A stretch of 19,959 nt of DNA from Rhodoferax sp. (GTDB lineage: Bacteria > Pseudomonadota > Gammaproteobacteria > Burkholderiales > Burkholderiaceae_C): NCBI GenBank assembly GCA_030683195.1, contig JAUXQA010000224.1:1-19959 (forward strand), in the 5' to 3' direction. Under the pieces are notes generated by a model. It was not told where the DNA came from. It did not search any database and worked only from the letters and a program-made list of their open reading frames with translations. This document shows positions 1-8,119 of this stretch, piece after piece (the stretch's first letter is position 1; each line of letters begins with the position of its first letter). Made by a program: the position numbers and the translations under genes.

Positions 1-1
1 C

Positions 2-1150
2 AACGCCCCGCCACCCGAGCCGCATGACGTGCGCGCCCACCTGCACGGCGGCGTGCCCGTGAGCGAGGTCGATGCCCTTGCCCATTACTGGCAAAACTAC
101 GCCGGCCTGCGTGAAAGCTGCTTTGTGCCGCGCCCAGTCTCCAAAGCCACCAACACCCCAGTGCCCTACGCCGACTTCACCCCTGCCCTGCAAGACAAAC
201 GCGCCATTGCCGACCACGTCAACCAGCACCCCGGCGTTACCCAGCGTCAAGCCCAATTCATGGATGAGTTGCAAGCGTGGTGGCAGCAGCACCTGGCCCT
301 GGTCATGGCCCTGGCCGCCGATGCCGACAACCAACACGCCAAGGCCAACAACGTGTATGCGCTGCGTGCAACCTTGCTGGACAGCATAGAGCGCACGTTT
401 TCAGGCACTTCAAGCATTAAATCGGGCTCTAGCCGTCGTAATACATTGCTTACCCGCTATCAAATCAGGGGCGCCTTCGCCAATTACTACAAACTGCTGG
501 CGTCCGACTTCAAATCCATTGCCGCCAGCGGCTGGGGTCCGGAGCTGATTCCCGACGAAGACATTTTGCAAAGCCAATTCCCCCAAGTGCTGACCGAGCT
601 GGAAGCGCAACACAGCCGCCTGGCCGAACTGCACGCCCTGTTTGCGGCCGCCAGCGAAGAAGACTTTGAAGACAGCGACGACACCGGCGTGCTGCCCGCT
701 GACCAAGTCAAGGCCCTGAAAACCGGCCTCAAAGAAGCCAAAGGCATGCTGAAACTCGCCAAGCGCGACCCCGCCCTGGGCGACTGGCAGGGTTTTCAGG
801 CCGAGGCCGAACGGCTGGAGGCGCAACTCACCCGGCACAAAGTGCTGGAAGATGAAGCCAAAACTCTCAAGGTCTTGATCAAATCCACCGAAGCCAAAAA
901 GAACGAACTGGTGGCGCAGGCCCGCCTGAAGATCAGCACCGATGAGGCCCGGCAAGTCATCGTCGAGCGCCTCGGCCAAGTGCTGTTCAGCAGCTACCGC
1001 CACTACCTGCGAGCCGACCAGCGCGCCTGCGTCGCAGCAATTGAAAACCTGTGGAGCAAGTACGCGGTGACGGCAAAGCAGATTGAGGCGGAACGCGACC
1101 AGGCGGCGGCGGAATTGCAGGGGTTTTTGGTGGAGTTGGGGTATGAGTGA
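2..1150 (+). CDS. hsdM: Type I restriction-modification DNA methyltransferase subunit, C-terminal part (5' end outside window)
   Basis: The reading frame is open from the first bases (N-A-P-P-P-E-P-H-D-V...), so the GTG at 29 is an internal codon and not the start. HsdM is the adenine N6-methyltransferase and modification subunit of a type I complex (M2S for modification, R2M2S for restriction). The catalytic SAM-binding and NPPF motifs lie upstream of the window. Visible are the PEPHDVRAHLHGGVP segment, a conserved block (YQIRGAFANYYK, FKSIAASGWG, PDEDILQSQFP) and a long charged helical C-terminal region typical of the family's HsdS-contacting tail. The stop codon TGA overlaps the hsdS start by 8 nt, which indicates translational coupling. 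Identification rests on this C-terminal pattern together with adjacent hsdS and hsdR. Confidence 0.88.
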   Translation, partial: NAPPPEPHDVRAHLHGGVPVSEVDALAHYWQNYAGLRESCFVPRPVSKATNTPVPYADFTPALQDKRAIADHVNQHPGVTQRQAQFMDELQAWWQQHLALVMALAADADNQHAKANNVYALRATLLDSIERTFSGTSSIKSGSSRRNTLLTRYQIRGAFANYYKLLASDFKSIAASGWGPELIPDEDILQSQFPQVLTELEAQHSRLAELHALFAAASEEDFEDSDDTGVLPADQVKALKTGLKEAKGMLKLAKRDPALGDWQGFQAEAERLEAQLTRHKVLEDEAKTLKVLIKSTEAKKNELVAQARLKISTDEARQVIVERLGQVLFSSYRHYLRADQRACVAAIENLWSKYAVTAKQIEAERDQAAAELQGFLVELGYE

Positions 1151-2396
1151 GTTGTCATTCGCTCCGCTCGAAACCTTTGCAGACATAGCGATGGGGCAAT
1201 CACCAGACACGGAAACCTGTAACAGTGACCAGAGAGGTATGCCGTTCTTGCAGGGTTGCGGAGAATTCGGTCGGCGCGTTCCAGATACATCGATTTTTTG
1301 CGCTTTGCCGCTACGAGTCGGCAAAACTGGCTCGGTACTTATGAGCGTTCGTGCGCCGGTTGGAACCATGAACTATGCAGATCAAGACTATTGCATTGGC
1401 CGTGGTCTTGCGGCGTTTAAGGCAAAGCCTGGCATTGCAAACACCACGTTCCTTAAACACGCCGTTGAGCAAAATTCAGGATTTCTGCATCGTCGTAGTC
1501 AGGGTTCTACTTTTGCCGCTGTTTCGTCTGGTGATGTGCGGACATTACCCATTCCAAATTTTGGCTTCGACAAACAGAATGAAATCGCCGCCATCCTCAC
1601 CAGCATCGACACCGCCATCGAAAAAACCGAAGCGCTGATCGGGAAGTTCCAGCACATCAAAGCCGGGCTGATGCACGACCTGTTCACCCGTGGCGTGCTC
1701 CCCAACGGCACCCTGCGCCCGCCCCGCACCGAAGCGCCCGAGCTGTACCAGCAAACCCCCATCGGCTGGATTCCGAAGGAGTGGGCGCTAGAACGCTGCA
1801 TTGATTTATGCCCGCGTATTTGCGTCGGGATCGTTATCCAACCGACGCAGTACTACGTTGTTGATGGAGTTCCCGCATTTCGTTCCGCAAACGTCCGTGA
1901 GGATGGCATTGATGCGACTAATTTTGTTTATATTTCTCCTGTCGCCAACAACTTACTAGTGAAGAGTCAGCTTAAAACCGGGGATATTGTTTCTGTCCTT
2001 ACGGGCTACCCTGGAACCAGCGCGGTTGTGCCGCTAGAGTTTCATGGTGCAAATTGCATTGATATATTGATCTCATCACCGGGAGAGAAGGTGAGTTCTG
2101 AGTATCTTTGCGACTGGATCAATTCATCGTTTGGAAAAGAGCAAGTTCTTCGCCTTCAAGGAGGAATGGCTCAACAGCACTTTAATGTGGGCGAGATGCG
2201 TGAGCTATTGGTTGCACTTCCGTCCAGGGCCGAGCAACTTCTCATTAGAAATCGTGCAAAGTCAGTCGAGAAAAAACTACGACTAGAGAAATCGCTTCAG
2301 GAGAAATTTACAAAGCAAAAGCTCGGCCTCATGCAAGACCTGCTCACTGTTAAAGTACCTGTAACAACAATATCAAACATACAGGGAGCTACTTAG
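1143..2396 (+). CDS. hsdS: Type I restriction-modification specificity subunit
   Basis: HsdS recognises the bipartite DNA target through two target-recognition domains (TRDs). The chosen start is ATG 1143, which overlaps the hsdM stop and has purine-rich GGAGTTGGGG just upstream. It gives 417 aa, a normal family length; an in-frame ATG at 1083 lies deep inside hsdM and is unlikely. TRD1 covers roughly residues 1-145 (starting FAPLETFADIAMGQSPDTE). A central helical spacer at about 145-200 contains AILTSIDTAIEKTEALIGK and GLMHDLFTRGVLPNG. TRD2 starts at GWIPKEW (about 205). A second helical repeat lies at about 372-417 (EKSLQEKFTKQKLGLMQDLL) and mirrors the central one. The TRD DNA is visibly more AT-rich than the central spacer, as expected from TRD exchange. 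The recognition sequence cannot be predicted by eye. Confidence 0.93.
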   Translation: MSELSFAPLETFADIAMGQSPDTETCNSDQRGMPFLQGCGEFGRRVPDTSIFCALPLRVGKTGSVLMSVRAPVGTMNYADQDYCIGRGLAAFKAKPGIANTTFLKHAVEQNSGFLHRRSQGSTFAAVSSGDVRTLPIPNFGFDKQNEIAAILTSIDTAIEKTEALIGKFQHIKAGLMHDLFTRGVLPNGTLRPPRTEAPELYQQTPIGWIPKEWALERCIDLCPRICVGIVIQPTQYYVVDGVPAFRSANVREDGIDATNFVYISPVANNLLVKSQLKTGDIVSVLTGYPGTSAVVPLEFHGANCIDILISSPGEKVSSEYLCDWINSSFGKEQVLRLQGGMAQQHFNVGEMRELLVALPSRAEQLLIRNRAKSVEKKLRLEKSLQEKFTKQKLGLMQDLLTVKVPVTTISNIQGAT

Positions 2397-2397
2397 C

Positions 2398-2964
2398 ATG
2401 ACAACCGTTGCCATTCCCGCATGGAACTCTTTGGGCCTGCTGCCGCCTATCGATCCAGAATTGCCGACCAGTCCAAAACGGTCCCCCTACGCGGTCACCT
2501 TGTTGGATGTGGTGATGCGGTTTTCAACCTCGCCGGAACGGCGCAGCGTTTTGACCGGCTTTCTCAACTACCGGGCAGCCCTGCACAAGATCGGAATTTG
2601 TGAAGGCTTCCAGTGGCTCGATGGCAGCTTTCTGGAGGATGTCGAAGTCTTGGAGCGGCGTGCGCCGCGTGACATGGATGTCGTCACCTTTATGCATTCG
2701 CCTGCCAACTTTTCCACCGTAGACTTGACCGCGTTGGACCGCGACAGCGCCAAAGCACTGTTTCAGGTTGATGCTTATTTTGTTGAGTTAGACGAGGTGC
2801 CGCCAGACAGCCTGGTCCATCAGAGCGCCTATTGGTACAGCATGTGGTCGCACCGTCGCAATCAAGCCTGGAAAGGGTTTCTGCGAATCGACCTGGCTGC
2901 AAACGATGACAAGCAGGCTGCTGAGTGGCTTGCTAATTTTGATGTTGCCGAGGTGCAATCATGA
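2398..2964 (+). CDS. Nucleotidyltransferase-fold protein, DUF6932-like, inside the hsd operon
   Basis: This 188-aa protein starts one base after the hsdS stop, with a good ribosome site (GGGAG, 2384-2388). It carries a nucleotidyltransferase-like active-site pattern: G76-S77 in WLDGSFLEDVEV, a D-x-D pair at D92/D94 (RDMDVVTF), and a third possible acidic residue, D125, on a hydrophobic strand (LFQVDAYFVEL). The C-terminal stretch YWYSMWSHRRNQAWKGFLRI resembles what I recall of the DUF6932 family. Minimal nucleotidyltransferases of this kind are often toxins or antitoxins (MNT/HEPN, AbiEii types), but the substrate here is unknown. It overlaps the next gene by 4 nt (ATGA), so the two are probably co-translated partners. 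The fold assignment is moderately secure; the function is inference. Confidence 0.75.
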   Translation: MTTVAIPAWNSLGLLPPIDPELPTSPKRSPYAVTLLDVVMRFSTSPERRSVLTGFLNYRAALHKIGICEGFQWLDGSFLEDVEVLERRAPRDMDVVTFMHSPANFSTVDLTALDRDSAKALFQVDAYFVELDEVPPDSLVHQSAYWYSMWSHRRNQAWKGFLRIDLAANDDKQAAEWLANFDVAEVQS

Positions 2965-3872
2965 TCACATACGACCGCCTGCATTTGCTGGCTGAGCAAA
3001 ACTTTCTACGCGAGCAATTGGCCGGGCTGCCGACATCGGCACGTCTCACGCGCATGAGCACGGAATCACGGTTGCGCACCATTGAAACGCAGCTGGCTGA
3101 AATGCCCGTCGATGAACGCGAACCTGCGCGTGCGCGGTTGACCTTTAACGGCGCGCCTGTCATTGGCCGTCACGGCATCTTTGCCGACTTTGGTATGCGC
3201 GCGGTGAGCAGTTTTACCGATGCGGTGGCTTCAATCGCCGCGTCGCTGGTTGCCCCTTTGGCCTCGATGGGGCCTATCCCCAACCGTGATCAAAATCAAC
3301 TTTTAATCACCAACACCGCAGTTGGTTCTTTTGGCTTTGAGCTGGAAGAGTTTCGTGGTGCGCAGTTGCCGCTTGAAGACGAAAGTGCGATGGCCATCGC
3401 GCTGGACCGCACGCATGCTTTGTTGCAAGGCACGCTGGGAAGCGATGAAGATTTGGCCGATGTTGCCTCAGAAACAGACCCGCGTGCATTGGAGAAAATT
3501 CGGACGTTCTTGAAAGTTCTTGCTGACAGTGACGCTGTTTGCGCTTTGCAGTATCGGGGGCGCGGCGTCCGGTTTACGGATGTCGGGCAGGTCCGTGCCA
3601 GTTTGGCGCGGCTCGGTGCTGACAACCTTCGGGAGTCGGAGCAACAGCTTCATGGCGAGTTTGTTGGCGTGCTCCCAAAAAGCCGAACCTTCGAGTTCAA
3701 ACTGACAGGGGAAGAAAAAATCATTCGCGCCAAGGTGGCTCCAACTATGCAAAACGTGGATGAACTTAATCAGCATCTGCATCAAACGGTCGCCATTCAT
3801 GTCATGACCACACAAGTCGGCAATGGCCGTCCGCGCTATCTCCTGACGCGCATGCCAGCGTGGGCTGCATAA
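2961..3872 (+). CDS. Uncharacterised 303-aa protein coupled to the nucleotidyltransferase-like gene
   Basis: I do not recognise a named domain. The ATG lies in an ATGA overlap with the upstream gene, which implies translational coupling. The first 55 or so residues are charged and probably helical or coiled coil (HLLAEQNFLREQLAGLP, ESRLRTIETQLAEMP). The middle holds a compact block that looks conserved: FNGAPVIGRHGIFADFG, then GPIPNRDQNQLLITN and TAVGSFGFELEEF. The C-terminal part looks beta-rich (RTFEFKLTGEEKIIRAKVAP, GNGRPRYLLTRMP). There is no signal peptide and no convincing membrane span, so it is likely cytosolic. Its place between hsdS and hsdR suggests an accessory role, either as regulator or antitoxin of the preceding protein or as a second component of a defence module. 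That role is inference. Confidence 0.8.
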   Translation: MITYDRLHLLAEQNFLREQLAGLPTSARLTRMSTESRLRTIETQLAEMPVDEREPARARLTFNGAPVIGRHGIFADFGMRAVSSFTDAVASIAASLVAPLASMGPIPNRDQNQLLITNTAVGSFGFELEEFRGAQLPLEDESAMAIALDRTHALLQGTLGSDEDLADVASETDPRALEKIRTFLKVLADSDAVCALQYRGRGVRFTDVGQVRASLARLGADNLRESEQQLHGEFVGVLPKSRTFEFKLTGEEKIIRAKVAPTMQNVDELNQHLHQTVAIHVMTTQVGNGRPRYLLTRMPAWAA

Positions 3873-3882
3873 GCGATTGACG

Positions 3883-4053
3883 ATGCGCGATGCAGATGGG
3901 TCAATGATCAGGCCGCCTTTGACCCCGGCAACCGTCTTGCTGGCCGAAAGGGCCATGTTCGAAGAACTCGCTGACCAAGAACTCAATCGCAAAGTTTTGG
4001 AAAGAATGGGTGAGTGCACTCAGGCCGTTGAGGTGGACATTGATGACATCTGA
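3883..4053 (+). CDS. Small hypothetical protein (56 aa) between the 303-aa gene and hsdR
   Basis: An open frame from ATG 3883 to TGA 4053 encodes 56 residues, starting MRDADGSMIRPPL and ending in the acidic tail AVEVDIDDI. The centre (LLAERAMFEELADQELNRKV) would form an amphipathic helix. ATG 3904 (Met8) is an alternative in-frame start. No strong ribosome site is visible before either start, so expression would depend on coupling to the upstream gene, whose stop is 10 nt before. It fills nearly all of the 215-bp gap in an otherwise tightly packed operon and runs the same way, which argues that it is real. The small size and lack of a recognised family leave it uncertain. Confidence 0.5.
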   Translation: MRDADGSMIRPPLTPATVLLAERAMFEELADQELNRKVLERMGECTQAVEVDIDDI

Positions 4054-4087
4054 GTCGGCACGAAGGTAAAGGATTGGATCAGCAGCC

Positions 4088-7000
4088 ATGAGTGAATACA
4101 CCGAAGTCGAGCAACCGTTTTTGCAGCAACTGGCCGCGCAGGGCTGGACGGTGATCGACCAGGGCACGGGCGTGCCACAGGATGCGACTTTGAGCTTGCG
4201 CGATAGCTTTCGCCAGTGGCTGTTGCCTGCCGTTTTTGACAGTGCCGTGCGCGCCATCAACCTGACCCATGAGGGCCATGGCACCGGTCATGCATGGCTG
4301 ACCGACCGCCAGTTGGGTGATCTTAAAAATCAGCTGCTGCGCCAGCCCAACCGCACGCTGCTGGAAGCCAACGAGGCGATTCAGGCGCTGCTGTTCAAGA
4401 CGCAGGTGGATGTGAATGAGCTGACCGGCGAGCGCGACCCGGTAGTGCGTTTGATTGACTTCACGACGCCTGAAAAAAACCAGTTTCACGCCATCAACCA
4501 GTTCCGCATCGATACGCCGGGCTGTGTGAAGAGTTTCATCATTCCCGACATCGTGCTGTTTGTGAATGGCGTGCCGCTGGGCGTGGTGGAGTGCAAAAAG
4601 GGGTCGCAGACTTGCGCCAACCCGATGCAGGAGGCCTTTGTGCAGTTGCAGCGCTACATGCGACGCCGCGCCGATACCGACTTGGCAGGTTTGAAAGAGG
4701 GCGAACCGCGCCTGTTTCACAGCAGCCTGTTGCTGATTCGCAGTTGTGGGCTGGAGGCCGATTACGGGACCATCACCTCGGGGGACGAGCATTTTTATGC
4801 CTGGAAAACGCTGTACCCGCAAGCGGACGTGCCTGATGAGGGCGTACTGCCGCTGAACGCTCAACAACAACTGATTACGGGCATGCTGACCCGGCGCAAC
4901 CTGTTGCAAATTTTGCGCACCAGCGCGGTGTTTATGGATACCGATGGCGGGCCGCGCGTCAAGGTGGTGTGCCGTTATCAGCAATTTCGCGCAGCCAACA
5001 AAATCATGGCGCGCCTGCGCACCGGTCAATCCGCGCTGCAGCGCAGTGGCGTGGTGTGGCACACGCAGGGCTCTGGCAAGTCGCTCACCATGGTGTTTTT
5101 GGCGCGCATGTTGCGCGTGAGCGCCGATCTAAACGATTACAAAATTGTGCTGGTGAATGACCGCACTGATCTGGAGGTGCAACTGGGCCAAACCGCCACG
5201 CTGATTGGGGGGCGGGTGAATGTCATCGAGAGTCAGCAGGCCCTGCGCGCCCACTTGGCCACCGACAGCTCGGACATCAATATGGTGATGGTGCACAAGT
5301 TTCAAGAGCGCAAAGAGGTGCTGAGCAACGCGGTGGCCGAGGCGCTGGGCACCTATCTGGCCATCCCGTCTGGCAAAACCTTTGGTGTAGTGAATACCTC
5401 GGACCGCATCATTTTGATGATTGACGAGGCGCACCGGACACAAAGCTCGGACCTGGGTGACAACTTGTTTGAAGCATTTCCGAATGCGACGCGGGTGGCG
5501 TTTACCGGCACGCCGCTGATTACCGAACGCCACGGCGAGCACAGAACGCACAAGCGTTTTGGCGAGTACATCGACACCTATCGGCTGATGGATGCGGTGA
5601 ATGACGGCGCCACGTTGCAAATTTTGTACGAAGGCAAAACGGCCGACAGCGCGCTCAACGAAAAACACGCCTTTGACGAAGCGTTTGAAGACTTGTTCAA
5701 GGAGCGCAGCGAAGACGAGCTGCTGGCGATCAAGAAAAAATACGGCGCTACCGGCGATATTCTGGAAGCCGAAAACCGCATTAATGCCATTGCCCGCGAC
5801 CTGGTGACGCACTATGTGGACAACATCTTGCCCAATGGTTTCAAGGCGCAGGTGGTGTGCCATTCCAAGCTGGCGTGTGTGCGCTACCAGAGCGGCATCA
5901 AGGCGGCGCTGCTGGCGCGAATTGAGCAGGAGCAAGGCCAGGCGGTGCCGGATGCGGCGCTGATCAAACGGCTGTCTTTTTTGAAGACCGCGGTGGTGGT
6001 GTCATCTGACGGCACCAACGAGGCCGCCTTCATCACCCACGCCCGCAAGGAGGCGGCGTGCATGCATGCGGTGGCCAACTTTTGCAAAGGGTTTGATCAG
6101 CAAGACCCTGACAAAGAGTACACCGGCATTGCGTTTTTGATTGTGTGCGACATGTTGCTGACAGGGTTTGATGCGCCGATTGAGCAGGTGATGTACATCG
6201 ACAAAAAGCTGCGCGAGCACACGCTGTTGCAGGCCATTGCGCGCACCAACCGGGTGAAGAAGGGCAAGAAGCGCGGCTACATCGTGGACTACATCGGGCT
6301 GGCCAACCACCTGACCGATGCGCTGACGCTGTACGCGGCGACTGATGAACTGCAGGAGCTGCATGACGGCCTGCAAAACATCAGCTCGGAGTTGCCGGTG
6401 CTTGAAGAGCGCTATCAGCGCCTGTTGCAGCACTTTGCCGAGCTGGGCGTGAAGCAGTTCAAGGCCTTTGTTACCGGCGAACTGCCGAGCCAGGAGGCCG
6501 ATGCTGCGGTGGTGCATGCGGCGGTGACGGCGCTGAAACATGAGAAAAAGCGGGCCGACTTTGAGGTTTATCTGAAGAAGTTTTTGATGAGCATGGACAT
6601 TGTTTTGCCGCATCCCGCGGCCCAGCCCTACCGGGTGCCTGCGGCCCGCTTGGGCTACATCCTGCAAGTGACCAAAGAGCGCTATAAGGACACAAGCCTT
6701 GACTTGGGTGACGCCGGGGCAAAGGTCAAGGCACTGATCAATCACCACCTGATCAGCTTGGGCATCAACCCAATGGTGGCGCCGGTTGAGTTGCTGGCGG
6801 TGGATTTTCTGGACAAGCTGGCGGCCCACGCCGGTAAAAACGCCGAGGCCAAGGCCAGCGAGATGGAACACGCCATTCGCAAGCACTGCACGGTACACCA
6901 CGACGAAGACCCGTCGTTTTTCAAGAGCCTGTCGGCCAAGGTGGATGCCCTGATCGCAAAGCACCATGACCAGTGGGATTTGTTGGCGGAGAAGTTGACC

Positions 7001-7372
7001 GAGTTGCGCGGCGAGGCCGTTGCCGGGCGCCAGCAAGGTGAGGATGGTATGAGCCGTGAAGCAACGACTTTCTACAAGCACATTCTGGAGGTGGGCTTTG
7101 CCAGTGGCAGCATGAATGACGCCGACAAGCCGCGCTTCAAGGCTTTGATGGAGCGCGTGGTCGCGATGCTAAGCGACACCATTGGCAGCATTGATTTTTG
7201 GCAGAACCCGGACAAGCAAAAACGGGTGCGAGGCTTGATCAAGACTGAAATCAGCAAGGCGGGTATTGAGGAGCTCAACACCCATCGTGAACGAGTGGCC
7301 ATCGAAATCATGAAGCTGGCCAAAAATCGCCACGATGAATTGACGCGCTTTGGCCGCGCCGAGGGGGCTTGA
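4088..7372 (+). CDS. hsdR: Type I restriction endonuclease subunit R
   Basis: This 1094-aa ATP-dependent translocase and nuclease subunit cuts unmethylated DNA when assembled with HsdM and HsdS. An N-terminal PD-(D/E)xK nuclease is seen as IIPDIVLFVNG followed by GVVECKKG around residue 167. A superfamily 2 helicase motor follows: Walker A in WHTQGSGKSLTMVF (about 327), DEAH in LMIDEAHRTQ (about 444), the TGTP motif (about 471), a TGFDAP segment, and the motif VI region QAIARTNRVKKGKKRGY (about 715). The C-terminal third is helical, as is usual for complex assembly. Length and all motifs are intact, so the enzyme is probably active. The start at 4088 follows AAAGGA at a rather long distance. 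The stop abuts the next ATG directly (TGA|ATG). Confidence 0.96.
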   Translation: MSEYTEVEQPFLQQLAAQGWTVIDQGTGVPQDATLSLRDSFRQWLLPAVFDSAVRAINLTHEGHGTGHAWLTDRQLGDLKNQLLRQPNRTLLEANEAIQALLFKTQVDVNELTGERDPVVRLIDFTTPEKNQFHAINQFRIDTPGCVKSFIIPDIVLFVNGVPLGVVECKKGSQTCANPMQEAFVQLQRYMRRRADTDLAGLKEGEPRLFHSSLLLIRSCGLEADYGTITSGDEHFYAWKTLYPQADVPDEGVLPLNAQQQLITGMLTRRNLLQILRTSAVFMDTDGGPRVKVVCRYQQFRAANKIMARLRTGQSALQRSGVVWHTQGSGKSLTMVFLARMLRVSADLNDYKIVLVNDRTDLEVQLGQTATLIGGRVNVIESQQALRAHLATDSSDINMVMVHKFQERKEVLSNAVAEALGTYLAIPSGKTFGVVNTSDRIILMIDEAHRTQSSDLGDNLFEAFPNATRVAFTGTPLITERHGEHRTHKRFGEYIDTYRLMDAVNDGATLQILYEGKTADSALNEKHAFDEAFEDLFKERSEDELLAIKKKYGATGDILEAENRINAIARDLVTHYVDNILPNGFKAQVVCHSKLACVRYQSGIKAALLARIEQEQGQAVPDAALIKRLSFLKTAVVVSSDGTNEAAFITHARKEAACMHAVANFCKGFDQQDPDKEYTGIAFLIVCDMLLTGFDAPIEQVMYIDKKLREHTLLQAIARTNRVKKGKKRGYIVDYIGLANHLTDALTLYAATDELQELHDGLQNISSELPVLEERYQRLLQHFAELGVKQFKAFVTGELPSQEADAAVVHAAVTALKHEKKRADFEVYLKKFLMSMDIVLPHPAAQPYRVPAARLGYILQVTKERYKDTSLDLGDAGAKVKALINHHLISLGINPMVAPVELLAVDFLDKLAAHAGKNAEAKASEMEHAIRKHCTVHHDEDPSFFKSLSAKVDALIAKHHDQWDLLAEKLTELRGEAVAGRQQGEDGMSREATTFYKHILEVGFASGSMNDADKPRFKALMERVVAMLSDTIGSIDFWQNPDKQKRVRGLIKTEISKAGIEELNTHRERVAIEIMKLAKNRHDELTRFGRAEGA

Positions 7373-8119
7373 ATGCAACTGCGCCAGGTTCGAGATATTC
7401 AATACCAATTGCTGCCGGGGGCGGACCGCCAGACCACCGACATCGTGATTGAGCGGGACGGGCTGATCACCGTGCGCCCACCCTTGCGCCTGACGCCCGA
7501 GCAGGTTGATGAAACGGTGTTGGCCAAACGCATGTGGATTTATCGCAACTTGGCCGAGTGGCGTGATTTGAACGCCACGCAGGTAGTGCGCGAGTGGGTT
7601 AACGGGGAATCGTTTCTGTATCTGGGCAGCTATTACCGCCTGCTGCTGGTGAACGAGCAGGATGAGCCGCTGAAGCTCAAAGATGGTCGATTTCAACTGC
7701 AGCGCACCGTGATCGAGTCCGGTGGCGCAGCGGCGGCGTATCAAGCTTTTGAGGACTTTTACAAGGACAAGGGCTTGAACCGTCTAAACCAACGCGTGAG
7801 CCACTTTTCCAGCAAGGTGGGGGTGTCACCGGGCGCGGTTTCCATTAAGGACATCGGTTTCCGCTGGGCATCTTGTCTGGCGAGCGGCGCATTGCACTTT
7901 CACTGGAAGTGCCTGATGGCGCCGCCGATCATCATTGATTACATCGTGGTGCATGAGCTTTGCCACCTGCATTTTCGGGACCACTCGGATGCGTTCTGGA
8001 ATGAGGTCGACAAGGTGCTGCCGGACTACTGGGCGCGCAAGGAGTGGCTGCGGGTGCGCGGGGCACAACTGGACCTTACCCCCCACCCCGCTGCATGTAC
8101 AAATCAAAGCGTTTCATGA
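7373..8119 (+). CDS. YgjP/SprT-like zinc metallopeptidase (M48/DUF45 type), last gene of the hsd operon
   Basis: This 248-aa protein starts at the base right after the hsdR stop. The C-terminal half holds a zinc-binding motif HELCH at about residues 193-197 (VVHELCHLHF) followed by HSDAFW, the pattern of the YgjP-like (DUF45, WLM-related) family. An IGFRWASC-type segment before it is also usual for that family. The N-terminal part (ITVRPPLRLTPEQVDETV) looks like the family's beta-rich leader. Such genes are often found next to type I restriction genes, but to my knowledge their role there is not settled. The last 44 bp overlap, tail to tail, the end of the 99-aa gene on the other strand, so the final residues (TPHPAACTNQSVS) may be non-native sequence gained at a junction. 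Confidence 0.88.
   Translation: MQLRQVRDIQYQLLPGADRQTTDIVIERDGLITVRPPLRLTPEQVDETVLAKRMWIYRNLAEWRDLNATQVVREWVNGESFLYLGSYYRLLLVNEQDEPLKLKDGRFQLQRTVIESGGAAAAYQAFEDFYKDKGLNRLNQRVSHFSSKVGVSPGAVSIKDIGFRWASCLASGALHFHWKCLMAPPIIIDYIVVHELCHLHFRDHSDAFWNEVDKVLPDYWARKEWLRVRGAQLDLTPHPAACTNQSVS

Noticed and set aside
410..1369. Minus-strand frame of 319 codons opposite hsdM and hsdS
   Set aside because: It spans the hsdM-hsdS junction in antisense and resembles no family.
4079..5062. Minus-strand frame of 327 codons opposite the 5' part of hsdR
   Set aside because: Antisense shadow of the nuclease domain; no recognisable motif.
6002..7081. Long minus-strand frame (359 codons) opposite hsdR
   Set aside because: It is the mirror of a strongly supported hsdR with intact motifs; its product shows no family features and GC-rich codon bias explains the open frame.
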